From Albidovulum sp. bin36 (lineage in GTDB: Bacteria > Pseudomonadota > Alphaproteobacteria > Rhodobacterales > Rhodobacteraceae), in contig MPMP01000045.1 in the NCBI GenBank assembly GCA_002238565.1, forward strand, positions 1 to 38,406: DNA of 38,406 nucleotides. The letters run 5' to 3'. The position numbers and the translations under genes are program-made. A model generated the notes under the pieces. The model worked only from the letters and a program-made list of their open reading frames with translations, was not told the origin of the DNA and did not search any database. Positions 8,635-16,856 of the stretch are shown here, one piece after another (the first letter of the stretch is position 1; every line of letters begins with the position of its first letter).

Positions 8635-9512
8635 CGAGCGAATTCCACAGCCTTGGCCTCAGCTTCAAGTTCCGCCATTCCCAGCTCAAATTGCTCGGCG
8701 TTCGGCACCTTGTGATGCCAGGCGACATTGTCGGTCATGAAAGTGATGCCTTGCCCCTTGTTGGTGTGGGCCACCACGCATCTGGGTTTGCCTGCGGTCA
8801 CTGATTTCGGGGAGAGGGCCCGGCAGATTGCTCGCATGTCGTGACCGTCGATTTCCTCGACCGCCCAGTTGAAAGCCTCAAATTTGGGCGCCAGCGGCGC
8901 GAGGCTGTTGGTTTCGGCAAGGCGAGCCCCTTGCTGAAGCCGGTTATGGTCGATGATGAGCGTCATATTATCCAAGTTGAACTGGGCTGCCGCCATGATT
9001 GCTTCCCAGTTCGAGCCTTCCTGCATTTCGCCATCACCGGCGATGACGAAAGTATGCCAATCGGCATTGTCGATTTTTGCTGCCTTGGCCATGCCAACTC
9101 CGACAGGCAAACCGTGTCCGAGCGGTCCGGTATTTGTCTCTACGCCCGGCACCTTCGTGCAATCCGGGTGGCCGTTCAGACGCGAGAGCGGCTGAAGATA
9201 GGTCGAAGTCTCATCTTTCGGGATGAAGCCTCTTTCGGAAAGAGTGATGTAGAGCGCCAGCGCGGTGTGCCCCTTGCTGAGAACCAGGCGGTCCCGATTC
9301 GGATCCAGCGGCGCGTCGGGATCCACGTTCAAGATGTCGAAATACAGGGCTGTCAAGATATCGATAACCGACATCTCCCCGCCAATATGGCCGGCACCCA
9401 CTTCGAACACCGTGCGAAGGTCACGACGTCGAATCCGATTGGCAATGACTTTAAGTTCCCTGAGACCCATATTTCCTGGAAGGGCTAATGTTTTCGACCT
9501 GACTTTCTGCAT
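8631..9512 (-). CDS. Transketolase, N-terminal subunit (split transketolase)
   Basis: N-terminal, thiamine-diphosphate-pyrophosphate-binding half of a split transketolase (293 aa). Seen: GHIGGEMSVIDILTALYF (the GH-GG---DIL-ALY substrate/cofactor block), LSKGHTALALY with its conserved His, GPLGHGLPVGVGMA, and the cofactor motif GDGEMQEGSNWEA ending in a later Asn (IIDHNRLQ). The annotated start is ATG 9512; an alternative ATG at 9470 has AGGA 5 bases upstream and would remove 14 residues. It is the first gene of the transketolase-kinase operon. A 24-bp palindromic repeat lies 27 bases upstream and is a plausible operator. Confidence 0.9.
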   Translation of the reverse strand: MQKVRSKTLALPGNMGLRELKVIANRIRRRDLRTVFEVGAGHIGGEMSVIDILTALYFDILNVDPDAPLDPNRDRLVLSKGHTALALYITLSERGFIPKDETSTYLQPLSRLNGHPDCTKVPGVETNTGPLGHGLPVGVGMAKAAKIDNADWHTFVIAGDGEMQEGSNWEAIMAAAQFNLDNMTLIIDHNRLQQGARLAETNSLAPLAPKFEAFNWAVEEIDGHDMRAICRALSPKSVTAGKPRCVVAHTNKGQGITFMTDNVAWHHKVPNAEQFELGMAELEAEAKAVEFAR

Positions 9513-9538
9513 TTCTGAACCTGTGTCAAGTTATCGGC

Positions 9539-9562
9539 AATTGATCAATTGATCAATTGATC
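9539..9562. repeat. Three tandem copies of AATTGATC forming a palindrome upstream of the transketolase operon
   Basis: The octamer AATTGATC occurs at 9539-9546, 9547-9554 and 9555-9562 without spacer. Because TTGATCAA is self-complementary, the block contains overlapping perfect palindromes, for example TTGATCAATTGATCAA at 9541-9556. It ends 27 bases upstream of the transketolase N-subunit start, where an operator for a dimeric regulator would be expected. No regulator gene is adjacent. Confidence 0.5.
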
Positions 9563-9589
9563 GCAGGGCAATCGCTTTTTAAACATTCG

Positions 9590-9811
9590 TCATGTCACGG
9601 CATGCGGCAGGCGGGCCGCTGCGCGCAACGGCTCGACTAGGAACTCGTTTCGCCAATCGGCCTTCCGCGGCTTTCTTCGCATCGAGTCCTTTCCCGGCGC
9701 GGCCCGCGCGATGTTCAGGGCGAGCCTCCGCATCAGCGCGAGGTTCTCGGCGCAGCGGACCTCCCGGTTCCTCCGAGCGTCCTCGTTCATGACGGCATCG
9801 AGAACGCGTCG
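9590..9811 (-). pseudogene. Remnant of an ISAs1-family transposase (C-terminal part)
   Basis: The minus-strand frame gives VLDAVMNEDARRNR, then CAENLALMRRLALNI, then SMRRKPRKADWRNEFL. This is the standard ISAs1-family C-terminal order: LDV-F-ED--R-R, -ENLA-LR-LALN, S-R-KR--AGW---FL. The frame is continuous over about 70 codons but has no upstream catalytic DDE portion, so only the tail of the transposase is left. A plus-strand overlapping frame over the same bases is its shadow. Confidence 0.75.
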
Positions 9812-10275
9812 CGGCGATTTTGCGGCTCGGCTTTCCGAAAGCGTCGCTAGCCAAGCCCCGAAATCAAATTATTTGCCCGCGAAAACGCGCATTTCATGCC
9901 GAATTGAGACATGCCCGCAGCTAGCTAGACGCGACCCGGGATTGGCGGGGGTCGATCGGCTTGGCAGGGGCGCCAGGCTACCGAGCCTCCGGTTCGGCCA
10001 TTTGCCGCTACCGGCTCCGTTGAACGAGAATTACCTTCGAGCTTCGCCCGGCGACTTCGCTTTCGGCACAAGTTTCCCGCGCGTAGCAACGAGGCCTATG
10101 CCGATGAAATTATGCGCGCCGGCATGTCGGCCTCCGATCGCTTTCGCGGCCATGGCCATCTCGCGAATTCCTAACTTGCCACCGCAGACTAATAATGCAA
10201 ATTGAAAATTCAAACGTGAAAGGATTCAGTTTAGAGTGCGCTCAAAGCGAAAATTTCGCGAATTAGGAGGGACAA

Positions 10276-11760
10276 ATGAATATTAAATCCAATCTCGCTT
10301 CCTTGACAATCGGGCTGGCGGCCATCGGATCAGCAGGAATGGGACTAGCGTCCAGCATGTCGATCACCGTTGGAATGCAGCTTGAGCCGCCGAATCTCGA
10401 CCCGACGGGCGGAGCGGCGGCGGCAATCGACGAAGTCGTCTATGCGAATATATTCGAAGGACTAACGAGATTTACCGCCGACGGATCCATTCGCTCGGCG
10501 CTGGCCCATTCCTGGGATATATCCGATGACGGCACCGTCTATACGTTTCACCTTCAAAGCTCGGTGAGTTTTCACGACGGAACCGCGTTCGACGCGGACG
10601 ATGTCAAATTCTCGCTTGACCGAGCGCGGGGAGAAGATTCGACCAATGCGCAGAAAGCGCTGTTCCAAGGCATAGCGGACATCGAGGTCGTCGACCCGCA
10701 CACGGTCAAGATAATGCTTTCGGGGCCCGACGGAAATTTTCTCACTAAAATGGCATGGGGCGACGCCGTGATCGTGGCGCCTGAATCAATAGACTCGATA
10801 AAAACCAATCCGGTAGGAACGGGGCCATTCGTATTTTCTGAATGGGTACAGGGCGATCGCGTGGAAATCGAGCGCAATCCGAACTACTGGGGGGATCCGG
10901 TCCATTTGGACAGCGCGACATTCAAATTCATCAGCGACCCGACCGCCGCGTTCTCTGCGGTCATGGCCGGCGACGTCGACGCGTTTCCGAACTTCCCGTC
11001 AACCGAAACGCTGTCGCAGTTCGAAGCCGACCCGCGCTTCGCCGTTATCGTCGGCTCTACGGAAGGCGAAACGATTCTTTCGACCAACAACAAATCTGGA
11101 ATCCTAAGCGATGTCAGAATGCGAAAGGCCATCGCCCACGCAATTAACCGACAGGACATCATCGACGGCGCGATGTTCGGATACGGCACGCCGATCGGCA
11201 CCCACTTCGCGCCCCACAATCCGGACTATCTCGATCTAACCGGCAAATCCGAGCACGACCCCGATTTGTCGCGGCAGCTTCTGGAGGAAGTCGGCTACGA
11301 CGGGTCGGCGCTGCGCCTAATGCTGCCGCCGCCGGCATACGCGCGGCGCGGCGGCGAGATCATCGCCGATCAGCTCCGTTCCGTCGGGGTCGCTTCGGAA
11401 ATCTCCAACCTCGAGTGGTCGCAGTGGCTGGAGCAGGTTTTCCGAAACAAGGACTACGACTTGACGATCGTAAGCCATACCGAGCCTAACGATATCAACA
11501 TCTACGCGCGTCCGGAATACTACTTCCAGTACGACAATCCGGAATTCCAGGCGCTGATGGGAACATACGGCGTAACGACGGATGCCGGCGATCGCAGGGC
11601 GCTGGCCCACGAGCTGCAGACGATGATCGCCGAAGACTATGTCAACGGCTTTCTGTTCCAGCTTGCGAAAACCGGCGTGGCCAACGCGAAAATCCGCAAT
11701 CTATGGCCCAACTCGCCCACCCAGGCGAACGATTTGACTGAAGTTAGCTGGGCGGACTAA
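10276..11760 (+). CDS. Dipeptide/oligopeptide-type ABC transporter substrate-binding protein
   Basis: Periplasmic receptor of SBP family 5 (DppA/OppA type), 494 aa, the usual length. The start is fixed by TAGGAGGGACAA immediately before the ATG. The N-terminus is a signal peptide (basic MNIKSN, hydrophobic core, small residues near 25). Family marks are LEPPNLDP near residue 38, NIFEGLTRF near 60, VSFHDGTAFDADDVKFSLDRA near 110, NPVGTGPFVF, and IERNPNYWGDP near 205. It is the first of a five-gene plus-strand operon ending in an aldehyde dehydrogenase. The ligand may be a peptide, but many relatives bind other compounds, so specificity is open. A strong hairpin follows the stop. Confidence 0.9.
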   Translation: MNIKSNLASLTIGLAAIGSAGMGLASSMSITVGMQLEPPNLDPTGGAAAAIDEVVYANIFEGLTRFTADGSIRSALAHSWDISDDGTVYTFHLQSSVSFHDGTAFDADDVKFSLDRARGEDSTNAQKALFQGIADIEVVDPHTVKIMLSGPDGNFLTKMAWGDAVIVAPESIDSIKTNPVGTGPFVFSEWVQGDRVEIERNPNYWGDPVHLDSATFKFISDPTAAFSAVMAGDVDAFPNFPSTETLSQFEADPRFAVIVGSTEGETILSTNNKSGILSDVRMRKAIAHAINRQDIIDGAMFGYGTPIGTHFAPHNPDYLDLTGKSEHDPDLSRQLLEEVGYDGSALRLMLPPPAYARRGGEIIADQLRSVGVASEISNLEWSQWLEQVFRNKDYDLTIVSHTEPNDINIYARPEYYFQYDNPEFQALMGTYGVTTDAGDRRALAHELQTMIAEDYVNGFLFQLAKTGVANAKIRNLWPNSPTQANDLTEVSWAD

Positions 11761-11772
11761 CCGGACACCGCC

Positions 11773-11801
11773 GCGCGCCAAGCCGATGCGGCTCGGCGCG
11801 C
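11773..11801 (+). terminator. Intercistronic GC hairpin after the peptide-binding gene
   Basis: GCGCGCC (11773-11779) pairs with GGCGCGC (11795-11801). After a one-base A/C mismatch, AGCC (11781-11784) pairs with GGCT (11790-11793) around a 5-base loop. It lies in the 104-base gap before the permease gene. With no long T-run it is more likely a processing or attenuation stem than a full terminator. Confidence 0.55.
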
Positions 11802-11864
11802 CGGCATTTCTATCGACGAATGCCGCTCTAGCGCTTTCGCGGCTACGTGCGCGCGGCAAAGGCA

Positions 11865-12812
11865 ATGTTCCGCTATCTCGCCCTTAGATTCGCTTCGCTG
11901 TGCCTGAGCCTGCTAGTCGCGAGCATTGTCATATTCGCGATAGTCGAGATCATTCCGGGCGACCCGGCTTCGTACATGCTCGGACTCAACGCGGCGCCTG
12001 ATACCGTCGCCGCGTTGAAGGAAGAGCTCGGCCTAACCGGCAGCGCGCTGTCGCGCTACGTCGATTGGACTACGGGCATGCTCGTCGGCGATTTCGGAAC
12101 CTCCTACACCTACAGGGTGCCGGTATCGGAGCTTGTCGTCGCTCGGCTTTTCATATCTCTTCCGCTTGCGATCTATGCGCTGATCCTTTCGACGGCGATC
12201 GCCTTTCCTGTCGGCCTGATTGCCGCGGCCAGGCGCGGAACCGCAACCGATTTCGGCATCATGGGGGCTACTCAGCTGGGAATCGCCTTGCCTAATTTCT
12301 GGTTCGCAATGCTCCTCGTCGTCGTCTTCGCAGTCGGCCTCCGATGGTTTTCAGCAGGCGGATTCCCCGGCTGGGACGAAGGAATAGCCGCGGGACTCAA
12401 GTCGCTAACGCTGCCGGCCATAGCGCTAGCCCTTCCGCAAGCGTCGATACTGGCGAGGGTAATGCGCTCCGCGCTCCTCGAGACATTGAGCATGGACTAT
12501 GTCCGGACCGCTCGAGCGAAAGGCTTGTCCCGGCGGCAAGCCGTCGTCGGCCATGCGCTTCGCAACGCGCTGATCCCCGTCTTGACGATAATCGGGCTTC
12601 AATTCTCATTTCTTTTGGCCGGAGCCATCATCATCGAAAACGTGTTTTTCCTGCCGGGCCTAGGGCGCCTTATTTTTCAGGGGATTACGCAAAGAGATCT
12701 CGTCGTCGTTGAAAGCGTGGTCATGCTATTGGTATTTGCCGTCGTCACGGTGAATTTTCTAGTCGATATCGCCTACGCGGCGGTGGATCCAAGGCTGAGG
12801 ATCAGGTCGTGA
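11865..12812 (+). CDS. Peptide-type ABC transporter permease (DppB-like)
   Basis: Inner-membrane subunit of 315 aa with about six spans. The ATG at 11865 is preferred over the in-frame GTG at 11847 because AAAGG sits just before it and the usual DppB opening (M-RYL--R) begins there. Signatures: IIPGDPASYMLG near residue 35, ALKEELGLTG, then the EAA-like ATPase-contact loop DYVRTARAKGLS near residue 215, ALRNALIPVLT and FFLPGLGRL near the end. It overlaps the next permease by GTGA at 12809-12812. Confidence 0.9.
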   Translation: MFRYLALRFASLCLSLLVASIVIFAIVEIIPGDPASYMLGLNAAPDTVAALKEELGLTGSALSRYVDWTTGMLVGDFGTSYTYRVPVSELVVARLFISLPLAIYALILSTAIAFPVGLIAAARRGTATDFGIMGATQLGIALPNFWFAMLLVVVFAVGLRWFSAGGFPGWDEGIAAGLKSLTLPAIALALPQASILARVMRSALLETLSMDYVRTARAKGLSRRQAVVGHALRNALIPVLTIIGLQFSFLLAGAIIIENVFFLPGLGRLIFQGITQRDLVVVESVVMLLVFAVVTVNFLVDIAYAAVDPRLRIRS

Positions 12813-13627
12813 AGCTCTCGCCCTCGCTCGTTGTCGGAGCTGCGCTGTCCGCATTCTATTTGATCGCAGCTCTAGTCTCCTTCGCCTGGACGCCCTACCC
12901 GGTCGAAGAATTGAACATCGCCGACAAGCTTCGGCCGCCGAGCGCAACCTACTGGCTGGGAACCGACCATTTCGGAAGAGACGTCTTTTCGATGCTGATG
13001 GTCGGAGCGAGAACTTCGATCGGAGTCGCGGTCATGGCGGTCGGAATCGGAATGGGAATCGGCGTGCCGCTCGGCCTCGCGGCGGCAGCCAACCGAAATA
13101 GCCTGTTCGATGAATTCATCATGCGCGGCAACGATCTGGTATTCGCATTTCCTTCGCTCGTCATAGCGATTCTGATAACGGCCGTGTTCGGCCCCTCGGC
13201 GATCAACGCCATCCTGGCCATCGGGATATTCAATATTCCGGTTTTCGCGAGAGTTACTCGCGGCGCGGCTCTTAGCCTTTGGACTCTCGACTATATTTTT
13301 TCCGCTCGAGTCGCGGGCAAGCGAGCATTCCTGATTTCAGTGGAGCACATTCTGCCCAACATCGCCAATCTGCTTGTTGTCCAAGGCACGATTCAGTTCT
13401 CTCTGGGCATTCTGATGGAAGCCGGGCTTTCGTACGTCGGACTCGGCACGCAGCCGCCGACTCCCAGCTGGGGCCGCATGCTTGCAGAAGCGCAGACTAT
13501 GATCTACCTAGCCCCTCGCCTGGCTTTGCTGCCCGGCCTGGCCATACTGACCATGGTACTTGGCTTGAATCTTCTGGGCGACGGATTGCGCGACCACTTC
13601 GACCCTCAAATCAGGAGGGCGCGGTGA
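12809..13627 (+). CDS. Peptide-type ABC transporter permease (DppC-like)
   Basis: Second membrane subunit, 272 aa, starting with GTG within the GTGA overlap. It shows the DppC features TDHFGRDVFSML near residue 50, the binding-protein-dependent transport core (GVPLGLAAA), an ATPase-contact loop near residue 165 (DYIFSARVAG), LPNIANLLVVQG, and the C-terminal AGLSYVGLGTQPPTPSWG. It pairs with the preceding DppB-like subunit and overlaps the ATPase start by 4 bases (GTGA at 13624-13627), so three membrane and ATPase genes are translationally chained. Confidence 0.9.
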   Translation: MKLSPSLVVGAALSAFYLIAALVSFAWTPYPVEELNIADKLRPPSATYWLGTDHFGRDVFSMLMVGARTSIGVAVMAVGIGMGIGVPLGLAAAANRNSLFDEFIMRGNDLVFAFPSLVIAILITAVFGPSAINAILAIGIFNIPVFARVTRGAALSLWTLDYIFSARVAGKRAFLISVEHILPNIANLLVVQGTIQFSLGILMEAGLSYVGLGTQPPTPSWGRMLAEAQTMIYLAPRLALLPGLAILTMVLGLNLLGDGLRDHFDPQIRRAR

Positions 13628-15237
13628 CTCCCCTCCTGAACATAAGTAGCCTGAACCTGTCGATTCACGGCGAGAAGATTCTTAACGATATCTCGTTCGA
13701 AATCGGCGAAGGCGAAACCTTCGGCCTCGTAGGAGAGTCAGGATCCGGGAAATCGCTAACGGCCCTTTCGATCATCCGCCTTCTTCCCGAAGGATCCTCG
13801 GCAAGCGGCGCGGCCGAAATGTCGGGCCGAAACCTGTTGCTCGAAAGCGAAAGGGACATGTGCGCCGTTCGCGGCAACGAAATCGGCGTGATTTTCCAGG
13901 AGCCGATGACCGCCCTCAATCCAGTCAAGTCGATAGGCGATCAAGTGGCCGAAACCCTCACCGTCCATGGCAAGGCGTCGCGTAGGCAGGCACTGGAGAT
14001 CGCCCGGGAAAAGTTGAACCGGGTCGAAATGCCGGCGGACGAATTTCCATTGACCAAGTTTCCGCACGAACTGTCCGGCGGCCAGCGCCAGCGGATCTGC
14101 ATTGCTCTTGCGATTGCTCTGCGCCCGAAGCTTCTGATCGCCGACGAGCCGACGACCGCGCTCGACGTTTCGACTCAAGCGCAGATTCTCAAGCTCCTGA
14201 AATCGCTCGTCGACGACGACGGAATGTCCCTTATGCTCATTACTCACGACCTGGCCGTAGTCGCGGGAATGGCGGATCACGTCGCGGTCATGCATAGCGG
14301 AAGCATTGTCGAGGCCGGGACGACGGAAACTCTATTCAGGCACATGCGCCATCCGTATACGAAAAAGCTTTTCGCCGCTTCCAGCCATGCCCCGGAAAGA
14401 CGCGCGTCGTCCGACATGGCGCCTCTGCTGCAGGTCAGGGAAGCGGTTAGGGACTACACCCTTCCCAAGGCCGGGCTTTTCGCCAAAGCGCCGAAGCGGC
14501 GCGCCGTCGATCATGTCAGCTTCGAGCTCCGGCGCCACGAAAGCCTCGGGCTCGTCGGGGAATCCGGATGCGGCAAGTCCACGCTGACGCGAGCGGTGCT
14601 CGGTCTGGAACCGCTGCAGCACGGATGCATCGACTTGGACGGCGAACCCGTCCTCGCATCGTCCATGTCCCGCGAGCTGCGAAGAAAGATGCAGGTCGTA
14701 TTTCAGGATCCCTACGGCTCCTTCAATCCCAGGCACAAGGTCGAAAGGCTGGTCGCCGAGCCGTTCCATCTTGTCGCTGAAACGATCTCCCGCGAGGAAG
14801 TCCGCGAACGAGTGGCGATATCGCTTGAAACCGTCGGGCTTCGAGCCCGCGACATGGCGAAATACATTCACGAGTTCTCCGGCGGGCAGAGGCAGCGAAT
14901 CGCGATCGCCCGCGCCCTGGCGATTCGGCCCAAGCTGATCATACTCGACGAAGCGGTTTCCGCGCTCGACGTCTCGATTAGAGCTCAAATTCTCGACCTG
15001 CTCGCCGACCTTCAGGACAAGCACGGGCTTTCGTATCTCTTCATCAGCCACGATCTCACGGTCGTCAGCGCCATTACCGATCGCGTTCTGGTCATGCGCA
15101 AGGGCAAAATCGTCGAAGAAGGCCCGACGCGCCGCGTTTTTCATGCGCCAAGCCATCCCTATACCCGGCATTTGCTGGCGTCCGCGCCGGCCATACCGCC
15201 GGAATGGACACAGCAGGAGGTTGCCAGCCATGCTTGA
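13624..15237 (+). CDS. Peptide-type ABC transporter ATPase, DppD-DppF fusion (two nucleotide-binding domains)
   Basis: Cytoplasmic ATPase of 537 aa with both nucleotide-binding domains in one chain, as in GsiA/YejF. Domain 1 has Walker A GESGSGKS (residues 37-44), signature LSGGQRQRICIA and Walker B LLIADEPTTALD. Domain 2 has Walker A GESGCGKST near residue 312, signature FSGGQRQRIAIARAL and Walker B LIILDEAVSALD. In domain 2, DEPTSALD is changed to DEAVSALD while the catalytic Glu is kept. The start is the GTG overlapping the DppC stop; the same frame stays open further upstream, but that stretch lies inside dppC. It ends 8 bases into the aldehyde dehydrogenase gene. Confidence 0.9.
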   Translation: MTPLLNISSLNLSIHGEKILNDISFEIGEGETFGLVGESGSGKSLTALSIIRLLPEGSSASGAAEMSGRNLLLESERDMCAVRGNEIGVIFQEPMTALNPVKSIGDQVAETLTVHGKASRRQALEIAREKLNRVEMPADEFPLTKFPHELSGGQRQRICIALAIALRPKLLIADEPTTALDVSTQAQILKLLKSLVDDDGMSLMLITHDLAVVAGMADHVAVMHSGSIVEAGTTETLFRHMRHPYTKKLFAASSHAPERRASSDMAPLLQVREAVRDYTLPKAGLFAKAPKRRAVDHVSFELRRHESLGLVGESGCGKSTLTRAVLGLEPLQHGCIDLDGEPVLASSMSRELRRKMQVVFQDPYGSFNPRHKVERLVAEPFHLVAETISREEVRERVAISLETVGLRARDMAKYIHEFSGGQRQRIAIARALAIRPKLIILDEAVSALDVSIRAQILDLLADLQDKHGLSYLFISHDLTVVSAITDRVLVMRKGKIVEEGPTRRVFHAPSHPYTRHLLASAPAIPPEWTQQEVASHA

Positions 15238-16681
15238 CTGCGCCTGGTTCGAAACAGACAAGACTTTCATAGACGGCGAGTGGGTGAAGCCCCTGTCGGG
15301 AGTCCGCATCGACATCGAAAATCCTTCCGACGGCGAAATCATCGGCGAAATCGCGTGCGGGTCGAAGGCGGACATCGACTGCGCCGTCGACGCGGCGAAG
15401 GCCTCGATGGCCGGGGAGTGGGGATGCATGCCCGCCGACGAGCGCGGCAGAATTCTTCTCGCAATTTCCCGCTCTGTCGAGCGGCGGCTCAAGGAGCTCG
15501 CCCGCCTGGAATCCATCGACGTGGGCAAGCCGTTGCGCCAGTCGATGGCGGATGCGGTCGCTCTCGCTCGCTATATGGAGTTCTACGGCGGGGCCGCCGA
15601 CAAGATCAGCGGGCAGACGCTGCCGTTCAAGCACGGCTATACGGTCTATACGCTACGCGAACCGCACGGAGTAACAGCTCACATAATCCCCTGGAACTAC
15701 CCGATGCAAATCATCGGGCGCTCGATCGGAGCGGCGCTCGCCGCCGGCAATGCGTGCGTCCTCAAGCCGTCGGAGGAGGCGTGCCTGACAGCTCTCGCCT
15801 TCGCGGACATCGCCCGGGAAGCCGGGCTTCCGCACGGGGCTCTAAACGTCGTTCCGGGGCTGGGGGAAGATGCCGGGGCCGCCCTCGCCGCCCACCCGAG
15901 CGTGTCTCATATCTCGTTCACCGGATCGCTGGACGCGGGTCGAAAAATTCAGTCGATGGCCGCCGAAAACGTCGTGCCCGTAACTCTGGAGCTCGGCGGC
16001 AAGTCGCCCCAGATTCTTTTTGCGGACGCCGACCTCGATGCGGCGCTGCCATTCCTGGTAGGCGCAGGAATCCAGAATGCGGGGCAGACTTGCTCGGCGT
16101 CGTCGCGCATACTCGTCGAAGACAGCCTATTCGGCGAAGTTCTCGAAAAAATGGCTTGCAGATATGCGGAGCTCGCCGCAGGCCCCGCGCTTAGGGATTT
16201 GGATCTCGGACCGCTGATTTCCCGTCGGCAGCGCGATGTCGTCGACTCGTACATAAGACTGGGAGGCGATCTGGAGATCGCGGCGAAAGGCAAAATCGCT
16301 CCCGGCTCGCCGGAACGGGGACACTATGTCGAGCCGACGCTATTCGCCGAAACCAGACCGGACCACGTTTTGGCCCAGGAGGAAATATTCGGCCCGATTC
16401 AGAACTTGATTCCGTTTCGCGACGAGGACGAGGCCGTCGCCATCGCGAACGGGACAGGCTACGGGCTGGTCGCCGGAATCTGGACTCGGGACGGCGCGCG
16501 CCAAATGCGGCTAGCGAGGAAAATCGAAGCGGGACAGGTCTATATCAACAATTACGGAGCCGGCGGCGGGATCGAACTTCCCTTCGGCGGCATCGGCAAG
16601 TCCGGGCACGGACGCGAAAAAGGCTTCGAGGCCCTCTACGGCTTCACCCGATTGAAAACCGTCGCGGCCTGCCACGTCTAG
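15230..16681 (+). CDS. NAD(P)-dependent aldehyde dehydrogenase
   Basis: Cytoplasmic aldehyde dehydrogenase of 483 aa, oxidising an aldehyde to the acid. Catalytic elements are all present: oxyanion Asn156 in PWNYP, cofactor Lys179 in LKPSEEA, FTGS at 230-233, general base Glu254 in LELGGKSP, nucleophile Cys288 in GQTCSASS, and EEIFGPI near the C-terminus. The start at 15230 overlaps the transporter ATPase by 8 bases and has CAGGAGG 9 bases upstream. Its inclusion in the peptide-transporter operon suggests that the imported compound yields an aldehyde, for example an amino-aldehyde from amine or opine-like breakdown (inference). The closest subfamily by eye is betaine-/aminobutyraldehyde-like, but this is not certain. 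Confidence 0.9.
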   Translation: MLDCAWFETDKTFIDGEWVKPLSGVRIDIENPSDGEIIGEIACGSKADIDCAVDAAKASMAGEWGCMPADERGRILLAISRSVERRLKELARLESIDVGKPLRQSMADAVALARYMEFYGGAADKISGQTLPFKHGYTVYTLREPHGVTAHIIPWNYPMQIIGRSIGAALAAGNACVLKPSEEACLTALAFADIAREAGLPHGALNVVPGLGEDAGAALAAHPSVSHISFTGSLDAGRKIQSMAAENVVPVTLELGGKSPQILFADADLDAALPFLVGAGIQNAGQTCSASSRILVEDSLFGEVLEKMACRYAELAAGPALRDLDLGPLISRRQRDVVDSYIRLGGDLEIAAKGKIAPGSPERGHYVEPTLFAETRPDHVLAQEEIFGPIQNLIPFRDEDEAVAIANGTGYGLVAGIWTRDGARQMRLARKIEAGQVYINNYGAGGGIELPFGGIGKSGHGREKGFEALYGFTRLKTVAACHV

Positions 16682-16856
16682 TTGCGCCGATTCCGCGCCG
16701 TCCCGGAGAGGCATGCCCGATTCCGCTCGCCGCCGTCCGGCCCGGGCGATTGCCGGGCACGGCTGCCGCCGGCCTGCGGGCCGCAATTGGGAGCACGGCT
16801 GAATCCCGGCTCGCGACCCTCCGGAATTCAAACGGCGAATCGACTTCTTCTATCGC

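Larger units (their letters stand above)
9513..10275. other. Intergenic region with transposase remnant
   Basis: Divergent upstream region between the minus-strand transketolase operon and the plus-strand peptide transporter operon. It contains the AATTGATC palindrome, an ISAs1-like remnant at 9590-9811, and about 400 bases (9812-10230) with no recognisable gene. Just before the peptide-binding gene lies a near-palindrome GCGAAAATTTCGC at 10247-10259 and a strong ribosome binding site. Confidence 0.5.

Noticed and set aside
9539..9562. Start of a CRISPR array
   Set aside because: The units are 8 bases long, contiguous and without spacers; they form a palindromic operator-like block.
10031..10213. 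Possible gene fragment reading VATRGKLVPKAKSPG on the minus strand
   Set aside because: It looks protein-like in places, but I could not tie it to any family and it is short.
10247..10259. GCGAAAATTTCGC near-palindrome as an operator for the peptide transporter operon
   Set aside because: Short, single copy and AT-cored; it could occur by chance and has no second site or regulator gene nearby.
13279..13623. N-terminal extension of the fused peptide transporter ATPase
   Set aside because: This stretch is inside the DppC-like gene in another frame; the GTG at 13624 matches the family start and overlaps the upstream stop.
14332..15528. 398-codon minus-strand open frame opposite the peptide transporter ATPase and aldehyde dehydrogenase
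   Set aside because: It lies antisense to two well-supported genes, has no domain I recognise and no ribosome site; long antisense frames are common in GC-rich genes.
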